This document shows positions 12,900-28,270 of a stretch of DNA of 64,000 nucleotides, piece by piece (positions within the stretch are counted from its first letter, which is position 1; the number at the start of each line of letters is the position of its first letter). Source of the stretch: Epiperipatus broadwayi (taxonomy: Eukaryota > Onychophora > Udeonychophora > Euonychophora > Peripatidae); contig JAQFVV010012575.1 of the NCBI GenBank assembly GCA_028023455.1, positions 2,040,517 through 2,104,516 on the forward strand, in the 5' to 3' direction. The notes under the pieces are model-generated. The model made no database searches. It was not told the DNA's origin and saw only the letters and a program-made list of their open reading frames with translations. The translations under genes were made by a program, and so were the position numbers.

Positions 12900-13637
12900 G
12901 TTGTCTTTCGTGTCTAATTAATGCTTGCATATGTGTTGGTTACAATGTAAGAAGGCCTTACGCCCAAAAGGTTTATGAGAATGTGTAGTATGTAACCCAG
13001 GATGAATGAAGCCACAAATATGAATTGGCTTGATAACCATTTTGCAATCCAAAGTAACTTGGTGTTGTTATATGTGGATGTCTAGGTATTTGACACATTT
13101 AAAATTGTACTTGTTTACTCAAGTTAAGCACAAAGAGGTATTATGAAATAGTTATTGCTGGACTTGGAAGATTACACAGTTAGGAGAACAGATGAAAATA
13201 TCATCTATATAATGAAGATAGATCAACAAGTGGTGGGATTCTTGATGCACAGCTATAGTGAATTCTTCAACCACATTGAGGAATATGTTTGATATGATCC
13301 TGCTGATGGGAAGTCCCATGTGCCAGCCATTTTTCATTTAATAGTATGTATTGTTGAAAACAGCAACAATGTTCTCATGGATTCACATTAATCCATCAGT
13401 GATGAAGACAATTTTGTGGAATTGTAGGCCTGTGCATTGTAAGGCCTGTTTTATGACTTGAATAGAAGCCACATGTGGGATTATGTCATGCAACTCAGTA
13501 ATGTTGAGAGATGCTATGCAATGATGTTGGTCAAACTGTGCATGCTTAATACAATCAACACACTCAGAGGATGATCTAATGGTATATCTACCACAGTCAA
13601 GACAGTACAGCAACCCTTGGTTTACCATGACAGTGTC
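12900..13637 (-). pseudogene. Penelope-like element reverse transcriptase relic
   Basis: Minus-strand relic. One piece (13628-13383) reads ASLNITELHDIIPHVASIQV, resembling the motif-A block of Penelope-like RTs (usually DV.SLYTNIP), but with Asn where the catalytic Asp is expected. A second frame (13337-13152) reads WHMGLPISRIISNIFLN, equivalent to the MGSPLSP.LANIF block, then LLIYLHYIDDIFIC with the YIDD site at residues 43-46. Beyond it KYLDIHI, in the position of the family's FLD-type block, can be read at about 13080-13100. The GIY-YIG nuclease part is not recognisable. The catalytic substitution, stops and frameshift make it dead. Clade assignment rests on the motif spacing. Confidence 0.6.
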
Positions 13638-14339
13638 CTTATATTAATATATACCCACAAAATCAAATATTAGGTGCAATGACTCTTCATACTTGTGGAG
13701 TTTGATGTTCACAAATAACCTAAAAGGGGTGGTGACAGATGTATAAAAGCAATAGTATTCCTATAATGCCTTATAATAGTATTCCTATAATGCCTTATAA
13801 TAATATTTGTGAAATTTTAATTTTAAGTTTAATTTTGAATTTTAAACGTATTTTTATTTTTACTATGTTGCAATTAAAATTTGTTTCCATTTTAAAACCG
13901 GAATTGAAATTCAAAAAATAAATACTTTGCTCACTAATTTTTATTAAAAAAACAGAATATGATTGGCCTTTCGAATAAGTGTGGGGGGTGTTGGATCTTA
14001 AACACGTTTTAAAAATATAAATATTGACTCTTTTAAAGGGAAATTTCTGTACTGTTTTGTACATAAATATCAGTTATGTTGTAACCAAAAAATATTAAAT
14101 ATTAGCATTGCAAACTAAATCCATCTAATAATAGTGTTTATTTGATTCAGGTTTACCTAGATTTGATTGCATTATGAAAGCACTACTTATTTGTAACATT
14201 TATAATTTCTTCATTTTATATTAGCGAAAAAAATTCAGTGCACTATGCATGTGTGAATTATATTATTCTCATCATTTTTTCTCCATTGTTGAAAGGAATC
14301 ATTATACTTATTTATGACAAAATTGGATTTTTTAAAATT
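13638..14339. other. AT-rich stretch without a recognisable gene
   Basis: Contains a small tandem duplication of a segment CCTATAATGCCTTATAATAG (two near-copies, about 13757-13800) and AT-rich filler. No gene or RNA seen. Confidence 0.5.
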
Positions 14340-15270
14340 CCCCATACAGTAGCACCCCTCAGTGCAAGCCAGAATTATCAATGGATGCAGGAAGGTTTGT
14401 GCATAAAATTCCTATCTAGTGCCTACCTATCCAATATTCCCATGACTTTCATCAATGAAGAGCCTTGGATATGAGACCACTGCACCTAGATCTTAGAATC
14501 TAATGCAACCCTCCACCAGCACCTTTTACCTTTATTAGCTAACTATAAATCTTTGAGTTCAAAATGATTCAAGCTCATTAGTTTATATAGTCACATAGAT
14601 TTGCTATCAGCATCCATACTTTTTGGTATCTGGTTTTTTAATAACCACAGTCATCATAATCCTAGTGGGCAGGATTGGTATTAAACCACTTAACATCACA
14701 TGATCACCATTCTTTATGCTTACACAAGCTGTTTACACCAATTGGTACTACTGTATAGAGAGTTTTGTCTCTGTGTAAGCATAAAGAATAGTGATCATAT
14801 GATATTAAGTGTTTTAATATTAATCTTGCCCAATAGGTTTATTGGTAACTGTGGTTATTAAAGAGCCAAAGACACCAAAAAGTATGGATGCTGAACTCTA
14901 TTCAGATCTATATGACTATATAAGCTTGAATTGAAAACATTATTGTGTTTTCATTATTAAGCTTTATAGTTAGATAATAAGGCAAAATGTGACTTGCTGG
15001 AGGATTGCATTATATCGTACAATCTAGATGCAGTGCTCTCAGATCCAAGGCTCCTCACTAATAAAAGCCACAAGCTAGAAACTAATCTGAGGATGTTGGA
15101 TGAGTAGGCACTAGAGAGGGGTTTTATGCCCAAACCTTCCTACATCCATTGAAAATTCTGGCTTGCACTGAGTGTCACTACTGGATGGAGTGTTTTGCCT
15201 CTGTGTAAACAGCTTGTGTACACATAAAGACTGGTTATCATGTGATGTTAAGTGGTTGAATTTTAATCTA
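14340..15270. repeat. Large foldback element with about 390-420 bp arms (family C)
   Basis: Left arm about 14340-14726 and right arm about 14772-15190 are inverted, diverged copies of one another. Matched blocks, read along the left arm, include CCAGTAGT/ACAGTAG, CAGTGCAAGCCAGAATT, TCAATGGATG, GTGCCTAC, GATCC/AAGGCTC, GCAATCCTCCA, ATAGTCATATAG, AGCATCCATACTTTTTGGT, ATAACCACAG and CATAAAG. The spacer is about 45 bp. A third partial piece (15191-15268) repeats the terminal segment (AAACAGCTTGTGTACAC...GTTAAGTGG) again in inverted orientation, so the element ends in ACCACTTAAC-type sequence. No coding capacity. Related shorter copies lie at 27.4-27.7 and 37.7-37.8 kb. Confidence 0.8.
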
Positions 15271-16317
15271 AATAATAATAATTATTTTTCTCTCTGCTTA
15301 TTTGATTTTACAATGAAAAGACTACATTAAATGTTTAGACAGAAAAAAAAAATTAAGATTTTTGATACCGATTCAAGCATTACTGATTTTTTTTTATAAT
15401 TTCTAAGTCTTTGGATTCTGAATATTTTATCATCTAGCAATTCTAATTTATATATTGTTAGAAAATAATTATTTTAGCAGTAAAAAAATGGAAAAGGAAT
15501 AAGAAACCTGCATTTATAAAAGCAATTTCAGCCTGACAATTTCTAATGATTTCAGCCTGAATTTCTCATATTTTCATTTATAAATTTTTTAATTAAAAAA
15601 TATGCAAAAAATGTGAAATTGAAAAATTGTATCAAGTCATCTACAATAACAATCAATATATAAAATTAGTCCTTTATAGATCTATGTAACAAAATTCAGT
15701 TGTGTAGCACTCACTAAATTTACTGGTCATAATTCAATGTGACTATAATGACTCAAAATTAGAAAAGTGAGAGTTTGAGAAATGGGTCTGTGCAGATAGC
15801 CATAATAGATATATGCATCTTAATAATAAAAGGCATTATTTAAGTTATTTCTTCCTTATTATAATATGAGAATTTTCAGATATTATAAACATAATTTTAA
15901 TATTTGAATAGTATTATAAGTTAAAAAGGATTGTAAAAGAGAGAGTATAAAATCAGATAAATAAGTTCTTTTTTTCTCTCTCTTCAATAATTTTCCCAGT
16001 TTAATTTTTAGTTTTGAAAATTACCAGAGAAAAAACTTCCTCTTTAGTAAATTATTTAAATTTTATTTTATTTTGACATTATGAGAGATAAAGCAAGTAA
16101 AAAAATAAGAAAATAACTTTTAACAATTTGATAAACTTTATTTTTGTTAAGAAAAGTTTTTTTGTATTCTTTATCTCTCTCCAAAAAAAAAAAAAGGCAG
16201 TCTAATTAATCTGATTATCTTGTTTTCTTTTTGGAAAGAAAAAAATTTTTTATTAAAAAAAAAATGTCAAAAAACTATGATATTAATTTAATATTTAATA
16301 TAAGCATAGTACATATA
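15271..16317. other. AT-rich stretch without a recognisable gene
   Basis: AT-rich sequence with homopolymer runs (for example T9 at about 15387 and A12 at about 16183). No gene, RNA or transposon end was recognised. Confidence 0.5.
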
Positions 16318-16412
16318 ATTAAACTAGATATAATTAAGAGGAATTTGAACTCAGACTTTCATGCTTCCTTCAGTCTATGTAATACAACTGATACACATGA
16401 CTTGTTTCCAAT
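16318..16412 (-). repeat. Single arm of the hairpin retroposon family (old copy)
   Basis: The complement reads GTGTATCAGTTGTATTACAT, then GAAAGTCTGAGTTCAAATTC, matching the tRNA-like A- and B-box-like positions of the family seen at 2.9, 29.3 and 51.9 kb. Only one arm is present. The open frame that crosses it is accidental. Confidence 0.5.
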
Positions 16413-19400
16413 CTCAATGTCAAAGGAAGGAAATAGCTAAGCATTTTGTTTTTGTTAAAATTGATTTAATTGGTTATTATTAAATATTGTCATGTAGGAA
16501 ATAGGATTGTGATTGGTTGAAGACGGTTCAAATTGGGTGTGTGAGTTAATCAGAAGACATCTTTTGTTAAAAGTGGCCATTTCTGAGATAACTGTTAAAG
16601 AAGACAGTCAGTTTTAAGCCAGTTTCTGAAAAAGACAATAGAAGCAAAAAGATCTAATAAAACTCCTGAAGAAAACATTAGTAAAAGTTTTAACCAAGCT
16701 GTTGAGGGGAACAGTAATTCTAGACTCAGATGCTAAAGAAGAAGGCAGATGCAGAAACACAACTGATTAAAAATGTTTTCTACAATGGAAACCATATTTT
16801 AAGCATAGCTAAAGCTAAACATTATCTATTTCTATTAATCTACCTTGCTAGAAACATGTGAAGGAGACAAAAATGACCTTAAGTAATCCACAACAAAATC
16901 TTATCTCCAACTAAAAGCATGAGTTTCTCTATGGGTTAATCTGAACTGGGAAAAAAAATATTGGAAAAGAAAATGGATAAATACTTGCTGTGTATTAGTC
17001 TGAAATATCTTATTTCAAAACAATAAGGAATTAAGAAGCCTTACCTGGAAAAACTAAATTACAAATGCAAAGGTCTTCAAAGAAAATTAAAACCATGATA
17101 TAAAGTATTTTATTTGTTCTTTAAAGGACACATTAAATTTAAATGATAAAAGTTTTAAAATTAAGTAGCAATTGATATTAATTAATAAGTTTATCAGTGT
17201 TTTTAGTAATTGAAAATGTCTTTTTTTAATTAATGTGATTTTTTTCCTTTCAAAATTATAGTTTTTTTATTTAAGTAACTTAATTTTTATAAAATTTGAT
17301 GTTTTTTATTCATTTTATCCCTCCTCTTCAAATTATATGAATGATTAAGCTGATTTATGTCCTTAACTCTGATTAAAAAATCATTTTTCAATTTTATGTA
17401 TTAAAAGAAAAATAACTCAATGATAGAAAAGTTAATTCAATTAATGAATAAAAATTAAATAGTTAGTCATTTTTTGATATGAAACTATACTTTTGGTTAG
17501 AATGTATAAATTTAAATTATCATATTATTATGTCATATTTTAATTTTTAAATTATTAATCAGTTAGTTTATTAAATAATTTTTAAAAAATATTCTAGTGT
17601 TAAAGTCTTTATTCTTTTAACTACTTGTACTTGATTTCAATACAATTAGGGTTTGAGGATTGTTTTCAAATTATCCCAATAAAATTATTTTATTAAAATA
17701 AGCTGTTATTATAAAAGTATAAGCCTTAAATCAGACTAATGTAATCATAAATCTATAAAGACTGTATAGAGAAAAGCTTTCATTACATCCTTTTTTTTAA
17801 TTTATAAAAAGGGATTAACTTTGTCAGATGATATTTTATTTTTTAAAAAATAAAAAAAATGGTTCTTATGAAAGCTTTTCTCTATATCGTTTTTGTATAT
17901 TTATAATATGCTGTTATATTTACCAAACTCTTGTTCACAGTAATAATTCATAAATTTCTTGCTTCCTGATCTAGATTAGAGCATAATGGTTAGTTATATG
18001 AATGTAGAGGTTTATATTTGTGTTTACCATCTAGATAATCTGAATGATGCAAAGTTATCACCTTTAAAATTCATTGACAGCATTTTGTTTTTATTAGAAA
18101 TTAAGCTTATAGTTTACCAGTACATTAATAGTACTATGTATGTGGCCAGACCATTGTTAATGATCAGCATGTTTCTATATCTCAGCATATTTTTATTATT
18201 ATGAGAGATGGATTAGCATTTAAGTATGTGCATTTAAATAACTTACATTCTACCCTGAATTTGACAGTGGCTGGATAAATAGCCTGTTTTATAGTATACC
18301 TTCTTTGAAACCAGTTGCAAGGTTGACTGTTGAATTTTAATTGCCAATGACTACTGATTGATTATTGATTTTCTTGTATAATGCTGGGGTAGTTTGTTAT
18401 AATTTGTAGTTTATAATTTCTGATTAGTATAATCTACTATATTTTAATTCTTTGTTGACTCTCTGTTCTTATTTTCTATTTATTCACTGTATTCTTTTTA
18501 TATTTAATTTGATGTATTTATTAAATGGAAATGGTGATGGTTTCCCATCTCCCCATATTTATCCATGATTGACCTCTAATTTCCCATACTAATAGTGATG
18601 AATTGGTCTTGTAGAACATAATGTAGTGTGTCTGCATATATAAACTTAAAAGAAAATGTAAATATAAACACAGACAAACTTAGATATATAATTATTTATA
18701 AAACCTGGTATAATAAAAAATAATAATTGAGCAACAATGTTTATTAATATTTTTGAAAATACACATTATTTTAAATCAAATATAAAATATTTTATTTAAT
18801 TCAAGTAAATTTGACTATTCTGATTTTGGCAGAAATATTTTTTTGGAAAACAGTGTTTTTTTATAAAATACATTAATCCTATAATCTGTTTATATTTAAA
18901 AGATTAAAAAAGAATTAAAAAAAAACTAACTTCTTTAATAAATGTAAATTGGAAACCAGGATGATGTAATTAAATTATTAATCAGCATGGAAAATGGCTT
19001 ATTTGCATGAACAATAAAAAGTGTATTTAGATAAACTGATTATTATTAGATTAGAGAGAATCAGCTTTAAAGAAAGTTCAATTGCTACTATGTTAATCAT
19101 GTTTGAAATTCCAAAGCAGAAAACATAGTTTTTCTGTGATTCATAGGCTATTATGTGAGAAGTTTGATTGCTTACCTGATTTGCAGTCTATCAGATTATA
19201 GAAGCTAAATGGAGTGAAGACTATCAACATTTATTTTATATTTGCTCTATCATGGAAATGATTTATGTGAAGCCAACTTGCTGTCCTATCGTGGACATGG
19301 CCATAACAAACTAATCATCAAAAGTTGTTATTCAAGTACTCTAGAAAGGCAGAAATATCTGTGCTATATATTATGCAAACATGACTTTTATATATGCATG

Positions 19401-19478
19401 GAAACAAACAAAAGGAATCCTCTATGACATGTATATGTACAGTACATGCATTAAATCTATTTTATCAACATAAGGAAT
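16413..19478. other. AT-rich stretch; no gene supported
   Basis: 16500-17060 is somewhat GC-richer and purine-rich on the plus strand but has stops in all frames and no motif I recognise. A short palindrome with arms TAGAGAAAAGCTTTCAT and its complement lies at about 17767-17888. A segment at 18190-18320 is faintly similar to one at 21130-21245 (shared AGCAYTTAARTATGTG and, further on, CCAGT), suggesting an ancient unnamed repeat. No exon or RNA is supported. Confidence 0.45.
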
Positions 19479-19896
19479 CTCATAACACTGATACACTTGA
19501 ACACATATATATATGTCGAAAAGATAAATAATCATCAATATACGTATTTCAGGCTAAACCAGCAATCATCAGTTGGTCCAGATTATCATCTCCACACATA
19601 TATGCTATAAGTGCTCAGATATACTATATATATTTATTCCCCCCCCCCCTCTCTCCCCCCCCCATAACTCCTAAAAAAAAAAACTTTTAACACAATAAAT
19701 GTGCCACTGATGAATGCTGGTTTATCATGAAATACGCATATTGGTGATTATTTATCTTTTCGACATATATGTGTTCAAGTGTATCAGTGTTATGAGATAG
19801 AGTGGAGAGTGGTGGGTCATGTGAAAATCTGTGCTCATATACCCTATATATTACATATATAGACACAGGTATATAATAAGCCTATGTTTCAGTTAT
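19479..19896 (+). mobile_element. Foldback retroposon copy, 418 bp, flanked by 12 bp direct repeats
   Basis: Perfect 12 bp target-site duplications AACATAAGGAAT lie at 19467-19478 and 19897-19908. The insert begins CTCATAACACTGATAC (5' truncated relative to the 41.6 kb copy) and ends in the family 3' terminus ATGTTTCAGTTAT. Its two ends are inverted repeats of about 100 bp (TATCAGTG..TATGAGAT, CACTTGAACACATATATGT, CGAAAAGATAAATAATC, ACGYATTTCA and GCTAAACCAGCA are matched in the right half). The middle holds a C-rich run (19639-19670). Direct repeats of 12 bp and 5' truncation are the signature of LINE-mediated insertion, not of a cut-and-paste MITE. Confidence 0.85.
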
Positions 19897-19908
19897 AACA
19901 TAAGGAAT

Positions 19909-21496
19909 AGAAATGGATGAAATTGAACAGAAAGATTAAAAATATATTGATATTACTTCAAACTTTAACTTTGCAAATTAGCAAAGATTTATATACTACC
20001 CCCCATATTGTATAATAAATTTGCTGTTATAATGATTAATTCTAAAAGTAAACTACTTTTTGGGTCAACTGTTCAGATAACGAAAAAAAAAATTGGAATA
20101 AAATAAGAGCAGAAGTCAGACACAGTTTAAAATCTCTAGAGAACAAAAAGGAGATAAAAATATTTCAAATGTCTATTATGCAATTCATAAAGACTTGTTT
20201 TAAACTCGGAGAAACATAATGAATCGGTCAATATGTTTTTTTAATGACAAGTGAAACTCCTGATTTTTATATAAACAAAGTATTATTTAAAATAGTTTAA
20301 AATATAAATTACGATTTAATAAAGGGAAATATTTTACTTTCATATTAGAGAAAGAATGTGTGTGTAGTTATTATATATATGTTTACCACTTAATCTTTAT
20401 ATATTGTTAACATACAATGAGATCTATAGATTTAATGAGTTTGTTATCAAAAAAAGAAATATTATCAGAATATAATTATGTGCAGCGTGTGTTTATACCA
20501 ATATACATATATATAAAGTCAGTCATTATTTATGTATTAACATAGAATAATTTATTTGGTTATTAATAATTGAAATGTTTTATATTATCAGACTCAAACG
20601 TGTTTTAATTAATATACGTTACAATTTATATATCTGGAAACAATAGATAATGTTACATGCGTAATTTGTTATTTTTCAATGTATGAAAATAATATTTTTA
20701 TACGTAAGTTAAAATCAGAATCATTTGTATTACAGAGTTTTAAAAGTCTTTCCATTTTTCTATTATTATTTCTAATTAATAAATGTATTGGTCATTATTT
20801 TGAAGTTATTCCAGCGTTGTTATTTAATGCTATAATAGATTATATTTTATGTGTATGTATTTTTTTCCTATTAACAGTCAGAATCCATAGGGCTCATGTG
20901 ATCTCAAGCTATTTTGGACATTAACGGCATGTGTGTGTATATGCGTGTTTGAAGATCACTTTCTATAGAAATGTTTGGATAGCAAAAAGATAAAGAGCGC
21001 CATTAAAGGCTACCCATTTTTCATATTTTATAATTAGTTTACTGATGGCCAGTATGCTCATGATATTTAATCGTTAAGCATTAATCTCATGATCCTATCA
21101 TTTTTATGATTATTATTATAGATATGTTAGCACTTAAATATGTGTGTAGAGTTAAAATAAGGATGATTTTATAATATGTCCTAAGGTTGGCACTGGTTAA
21201 TGATTAGCCTAAAATTTTATATAGTATCTTTTTTAAATCCAGTCAAAAGTGATGACTATTGAGTATTCAGTACTGATGATTATTGCCGTTGATGTCATAT
21301 ATCTATAATAACTTATAATTACTTACAATGCCTTTAAATGCTAATTCTTTGCTTATTTTCTATATACAATAAAGCAGGGATGCTCATGCTCATTGATTGT
21401 GATGTTTGGGAATGATGATTTATTCATTCTCTGTAATCCACTGGCTCATTATATACATATATAGCAAGGAAATCAAGTCATACATCATATGTCTTA
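19909..21496. other. AT-rich stretch without a recognisable gene
   Basis: No supported gene. An 81-codon open frame at 20679-20924 (+) is hydrophobic and compositionally like the surroundings, so I do not call it. TA-rich runs at about 20365 and 20500. Confidence 0.5.
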
Positions 21497-21976
21497 ATAG
21501 CTCTTAAGAAGCTTTTCTGAATATCCCTACTCCCATACTGGTTTCTAGCTGTTGGCTATCATCAGTGAGGCGTTAGGATAGCCAGACATCAGATCTAAAA
21601 ATACCAGCTTAAGCCCAGCATAACATTTCTAGTAAAGCTTATTAAATTAAGTCATGTGATATATGACTTAATTTCTTTGCAATTATAGTTTTGCTCTAGA
21701 AGCTTTGGCAATGTTATATTGCTAAAGCTATTAATATATAGGGTATCTGAACTTAGTTCAGTTCCATATAGTTATTTGAGTTAGATAACATATTTAAACA
21801 CATATAGATGTCTGAAAATTTCAGATTTTTTACTTAATAGTTAACTATTAGAAAAACGCTAAGCATAAGCTGATATTTTTAAATCTAATGTTTGAATATA
21901 TTAGCAGCTAACAGTTAGAAATCTGTCTGGGGATAAGGATATTTGGAAAAGCTTGTTAGGGGTTATTCAAGCTCAT
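21497..21976. repeat. Foldback element with about 60-75 bp arms (family B)
   Basis: Left arm about 21497-21556 (CTTAAGAAGCTTTTCTGAATATCC ... CTGGTTTCTAGCTG, given here in parts) is matched by the right arm about 21903-21976 (CAGTTAGAAATCTG ... GGATATTTGGAAAAGCTTGTTAGG). The element resembles the compact hairpin at 7346-7506 but has about 345 bp between the arms, including the segment AAGCTTATTAAATTAAGTCATGTGA that follows the hairpin in the 7.5 kb copy. Confidence 0.7.
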
Positions 21977-24544
<2,568 letters not shown>

Positions 24545-24559
24545 GATATATATATCTGT

Positions 24560-27433
24560 ATAGTGTATATCAATAGAAAAGGTAGTACAATTTAAAATGA
24601 GATTTATTTTACATGCTTAAAATATAAGAGTCATGTTTTTTTTAATTCAAATTTATATTATGTAACTTAGTAATTATGATTTTAATTTTAAAATATTTAT
24701 CTTCTTATTAGTTGATTGTAAATTCATTTCAAGTATTTATTTCTATATTTTCTTGAAATAATGTGCACAAATGAGTACATTCATTTTTAGAATATTTTTA
24801 TTTCAATTAACTATTTTTTATATAAAGATTAAGAATGTTCTTGACTCTCTTATGTTTTGAAAAGTGTATCTGTATTACAACAAATTTGTGTTACATAAGT
24901 ATACATTTTAGAAGCTCATAGGTGAAGTTTGATGTAAAATCACCTATAGAAAAAATCAATTTCAATTAAGAATCTATTGCTTAAGGCATAATTGATTCAT
25001 ATGTATATATTTTAAATGTTTATGATTTATTTTCCATATAGATATATACAATATTATATTTTTATCTATTTATTAATAAATTTTGAATTAATTTAAAACA
25101 AGTAAACTGTCTTGATTGTCATTCTTTTTTACAGTGCAAATTCATTGACTAATAGTACTTGGATAAGATATTATTTACAAATTGACTTTACCACAAAATT
25201 TATTAGAAGCCGTTAAAAATAGTTTGGAAGTCAAGACTTAGAATGGGTAAGAGAGTATAATTACATATCATTTTAATTGTATTGAATTTAATATTTATTA
25301 TCTGACCAGATATAGATTTTTATATAGTAATAAATTAATTGATTTGACATTCTTAAATATTTAATAAGTGATTAAAAGTTTATTGTAATTATTTTGTTAG
25401 TAACAAGTAACAGTTACATTAAAATAGAAATTATATATGAATTGATCCAATGATTGATAAAGATCCAAATATGGCAATTATTGAAGATGTGTAAAGGTAT
25501 TTGCAATTACATGTTCATTTATTTTATTTTAAACTATTATTAATTAAAGTGAATATTATATTAAGTCAGTACACAGCCATAAAGCCCGTAATCTTACTCA
25601 GTTATAGAACTGGTAATAATAATATATTTTATTCTGTTACAAATTATAGTGATTTGCTTTAATTATATTTAATTTTATTTAGAGTTCATTAATGTAAACT
25701 ATAAATTTAGTTTAGATATTAAATTTAAATATTAATATTTGATTATAATAAAAAATCAATAATCTTTCATATGTTTTGATAATTATAATCTAAAGTTTTA
25801 ACAACCTAGCTTTATTAAACTGAAGAGTAAGTGAATATGGTTTGCCAATTGTGTTTGAGTAAGCCTCAAGTAGGAATCTATCATTTATTTTATATATTCA
25901 TGTGATAGATATTATAAAATTTAATGTTATCCAATGGGAAGATTTTATTTCATAATATTTTAAGTTGGTGAAAGATAGGTTAGGTTAATTGATTTGTATT
26001 ATTATTATGTATTTAATCTTATTATAATTGATTTAATTAATAAGAGAATATTAGTATTAGTGGAATAGTATGGCTAAGTTAGCATTATTTTTTTTTATTT
26101 AGTTATAATTAGAAATCAGTTATTGAGTTATCTATTTATTTAGATATCATTGAAATTTTAGATTTATAGGGTATATTAAAATTATTATCTCATCCATCCA
26201 TGAATTATTTTGTTTAAATATAAATAAATGTAAATAACATTTAATTTTTAATATATGTTTGTTTTATTATAAACAATGTTTTGATTCATTAGGAATATTA
26301 AAGTTTATCTATCTAATTCTTTGTTATTATTTTCATTCTACTGTAAGTGGTTTATATAATAAGCATAGATTGTTATTTATAATATAAAGATATTTGGGTT
26401 TATTGCTTTATCTTTAACCTGTTGTAAATAATACTCATATTTTGGAATAGCTTGAAATAATGGTTTTATTTGTTCTCTATCCATTCTAAATGGTGTCTAA
26501 ATCTATGAGGTTACAACAAAGATTCTTATCACTGTTTTATTGATTTAAGTTTAAAATTGTTGTTCATTGATTGTTATTCATGTTAGTTTAGTTTATTATT
26601 TTCATTCTGTTAGAAAAGATACTATAATTAACCAACATTATTAAACCAGAACTATTCCTCCATGACCCACATTTTTATTCTGTTATAAATGGCTCCTGAA
26701 TCTGTGGTGCATTAAAAAAGAGCACACCCCTATTTTATTCTGTTATAATACATAAGGATCCTGGGTTGGTTGCATCCCATCATTACAACCTGAGTTTAAA
26801 ATCTGGGTAAAGTAACATTCTTTTAAAAAGTCTTAAGATTATTCTTTCAGATAGTCAATTCATAGACCAGTTAATCATTTCACCATTGGTCAGTAAATGA
26901 ATAACTAAGTGTGATATAATGATTTAAAAAAAAACTACTCAATTATTGGAATAAAGTCCACGTAAGTGTAGTAAATACTTCTTTCTCCTTCACTTTTCCT
27001 TTTATGAGAGGCTGATGGAAAGACATTTTCCCTTCAGTGAACCACTTATTAACAGATTGTTTATCTTTCAACTTTACCTATATGTATATAATATTAAAAA
27101 AATGTCCAAATAATTAAAACAAAAATTTGTCAAAGCTTAACCATTAATTATTTTTTTAAGTAAAATTCGTTTACTTGGTAAAAATTAAACATTTTAATCC
27201 AAGATAATAATTAGCAGTGAATTTTTATTAATTAACGAACTTCACAAATAAACTTTAGTTTTTATTCTTATATTAATTTTAATCTGTAAAGCAAATTCAG
27301 AATTTTACAAACATACTTCGAGAAAATTTGCAAGAGTTATTAAATAAAAGTAAAATGTAGGATTAAAGATAAATGTTAAAAAAATAATAATAATTTTTAT
27401 CACATGATCACCATCTCTTATATTAGCACATAA
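24560..27433. other. AT-rich stretch without a recognisable gene
   Basis: About 2.9 kb of very AT-rich sequence. The phrase TATTCTGTTATA recurs at about 26670 and 26730, within a faintly repetitive patch (26600-26830). No gene, RNA or transposon end recognised. Confidence 0.5.
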
Positions 27434-27684
27434 TTAAACAAGGCAAAACTCTCCATACAGTAATGCCACCTTGTGCCAACCAGAGTAATCAATGGATGCC
27501 ATAAGGCTTGTGCATGAAATCCCTGTCTCTCAGATCCAAAGTTCCTCACTGATGAAAGCCACAAGCCAGAAACTAGTCTGGGGATATTGTATGAGTAGGT
27601 ATTAGATAGGAATTTTATGCACAAGCCTTCTGGCATCCATTGATTACTCTGGTTGGCACAGGGTGGCACTACCTTGTTTAAAAT
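27434..27684. repeat. Foldback element with about 85-95 bp arms (family C)
   Basis: Left arm about 27434-27527 and right arm about 27601-27684 are inverted: AAACAAGG, GCCACC.TGTGCCAACCAGAGTA, TCAATGGATGCC, AGGCTTGTGCAT, AAATCCC/AATTCC and TACCT... pair up. The central 70 bp carries AAAGCCACAAGCCAGAAACTA and GGGGATATTG, shared with the 14.3-15.2 kb and 37.7 kb relatives. Left flank retains ATCACATGATCACCATCT, the outer family-C end. The open reading frame on the minus strand through it is accidental. Confidence 0.8.
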
Positions 27685-27713
27685 AATTTTCAATGAATTT
27701 TCTTAAAAGAAGA

Positions 27714-28270
27714 AAATAAAGATTGATAATGATGAGTTAGAAGAAGTTAACAATTACAAATGTCTTGGTCAGATTATACTACAGATGGAAACATATTCGA
27801 TGAAATTAATAATGGAATTAAACTTGGTTGGGGTGTTTTTGATAAAAATAATTTAATATTAAAATGAAATAAGCCTATGAGTTTGAAAAGAAAGTTTTAT
27901 AATAAATGTGTTACCAGTTCTTACTTAGGATTAGACACATAAACACTTAACAAAAAAAGTAATACAGAGACATCAGAACACTCAACGAAATATGGAGATA
28001 TATATGTTAGGAGTAAGAACAAACAGGTGTTACTATCATCATTGAAAGAATTAAGAGACTGAAATGGAGTTGGGATAAGGATATTGTTTAAAAAAATGAT
28101 AATAGATGGACATTTAAAATCTTAATCTGCATTCCAAGAGGTTGTAAAAGATCTAGAAAAAGACCATATATGAAATAGATGTAGAGAAGAGAGACCAGAG
28201 ATCGGTGAAGATGGATTGAACTCGTAGAGACTTCCATTCTGCAATGGATCGATAACGTTTGAAAACGATG
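27714..28270 (+). pseudogene. RTE-clade LINE: C-terminal RT fragment with 3' end
   Basis: No long open frame, but a conserved RTE text can be followed through shifting frames: EEVNNYKCLGQII, then EINNGIKLGWGVFDKNN, KPMSLKRKFYNKCV, QRNMERYMLGVRTN, IERIKRLKWSWDKDIV, NRWTFKILICIPRGCKRSRK and a TSILQWID end. These correspond to the 'YLGQ', 'MER.MLG' and 'RIK.LKW.W.GH' blocks after the catalytic core of RTE/BovB-like polymerases. The fragment ends in a short ATG/GAT repeat (about 28262-28280), like RTE 3' tails. The catalytic RT core is absent (5' truncated). Stops and indels show age. Confidence 0.8.

Noticed and set aside
13739-14064. Overlapping small frames on both strands
   Set aside because: They run through AT-rich sequence and a short tandem duplication without any protein-like composition.
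16500-17060. Exon or non-coding RNA in the purine-rich, slightly GC-richer patch
   Set aside because: Stops in all frames, no splice pattern and no conserved motif visible.
20679-20924. 81-codon hydrophobic frame (+)
   Set aside because: Composition equals the surroundings; Phe/Leu/Ile richness is expected from T-rich DNA, and no motif is present.
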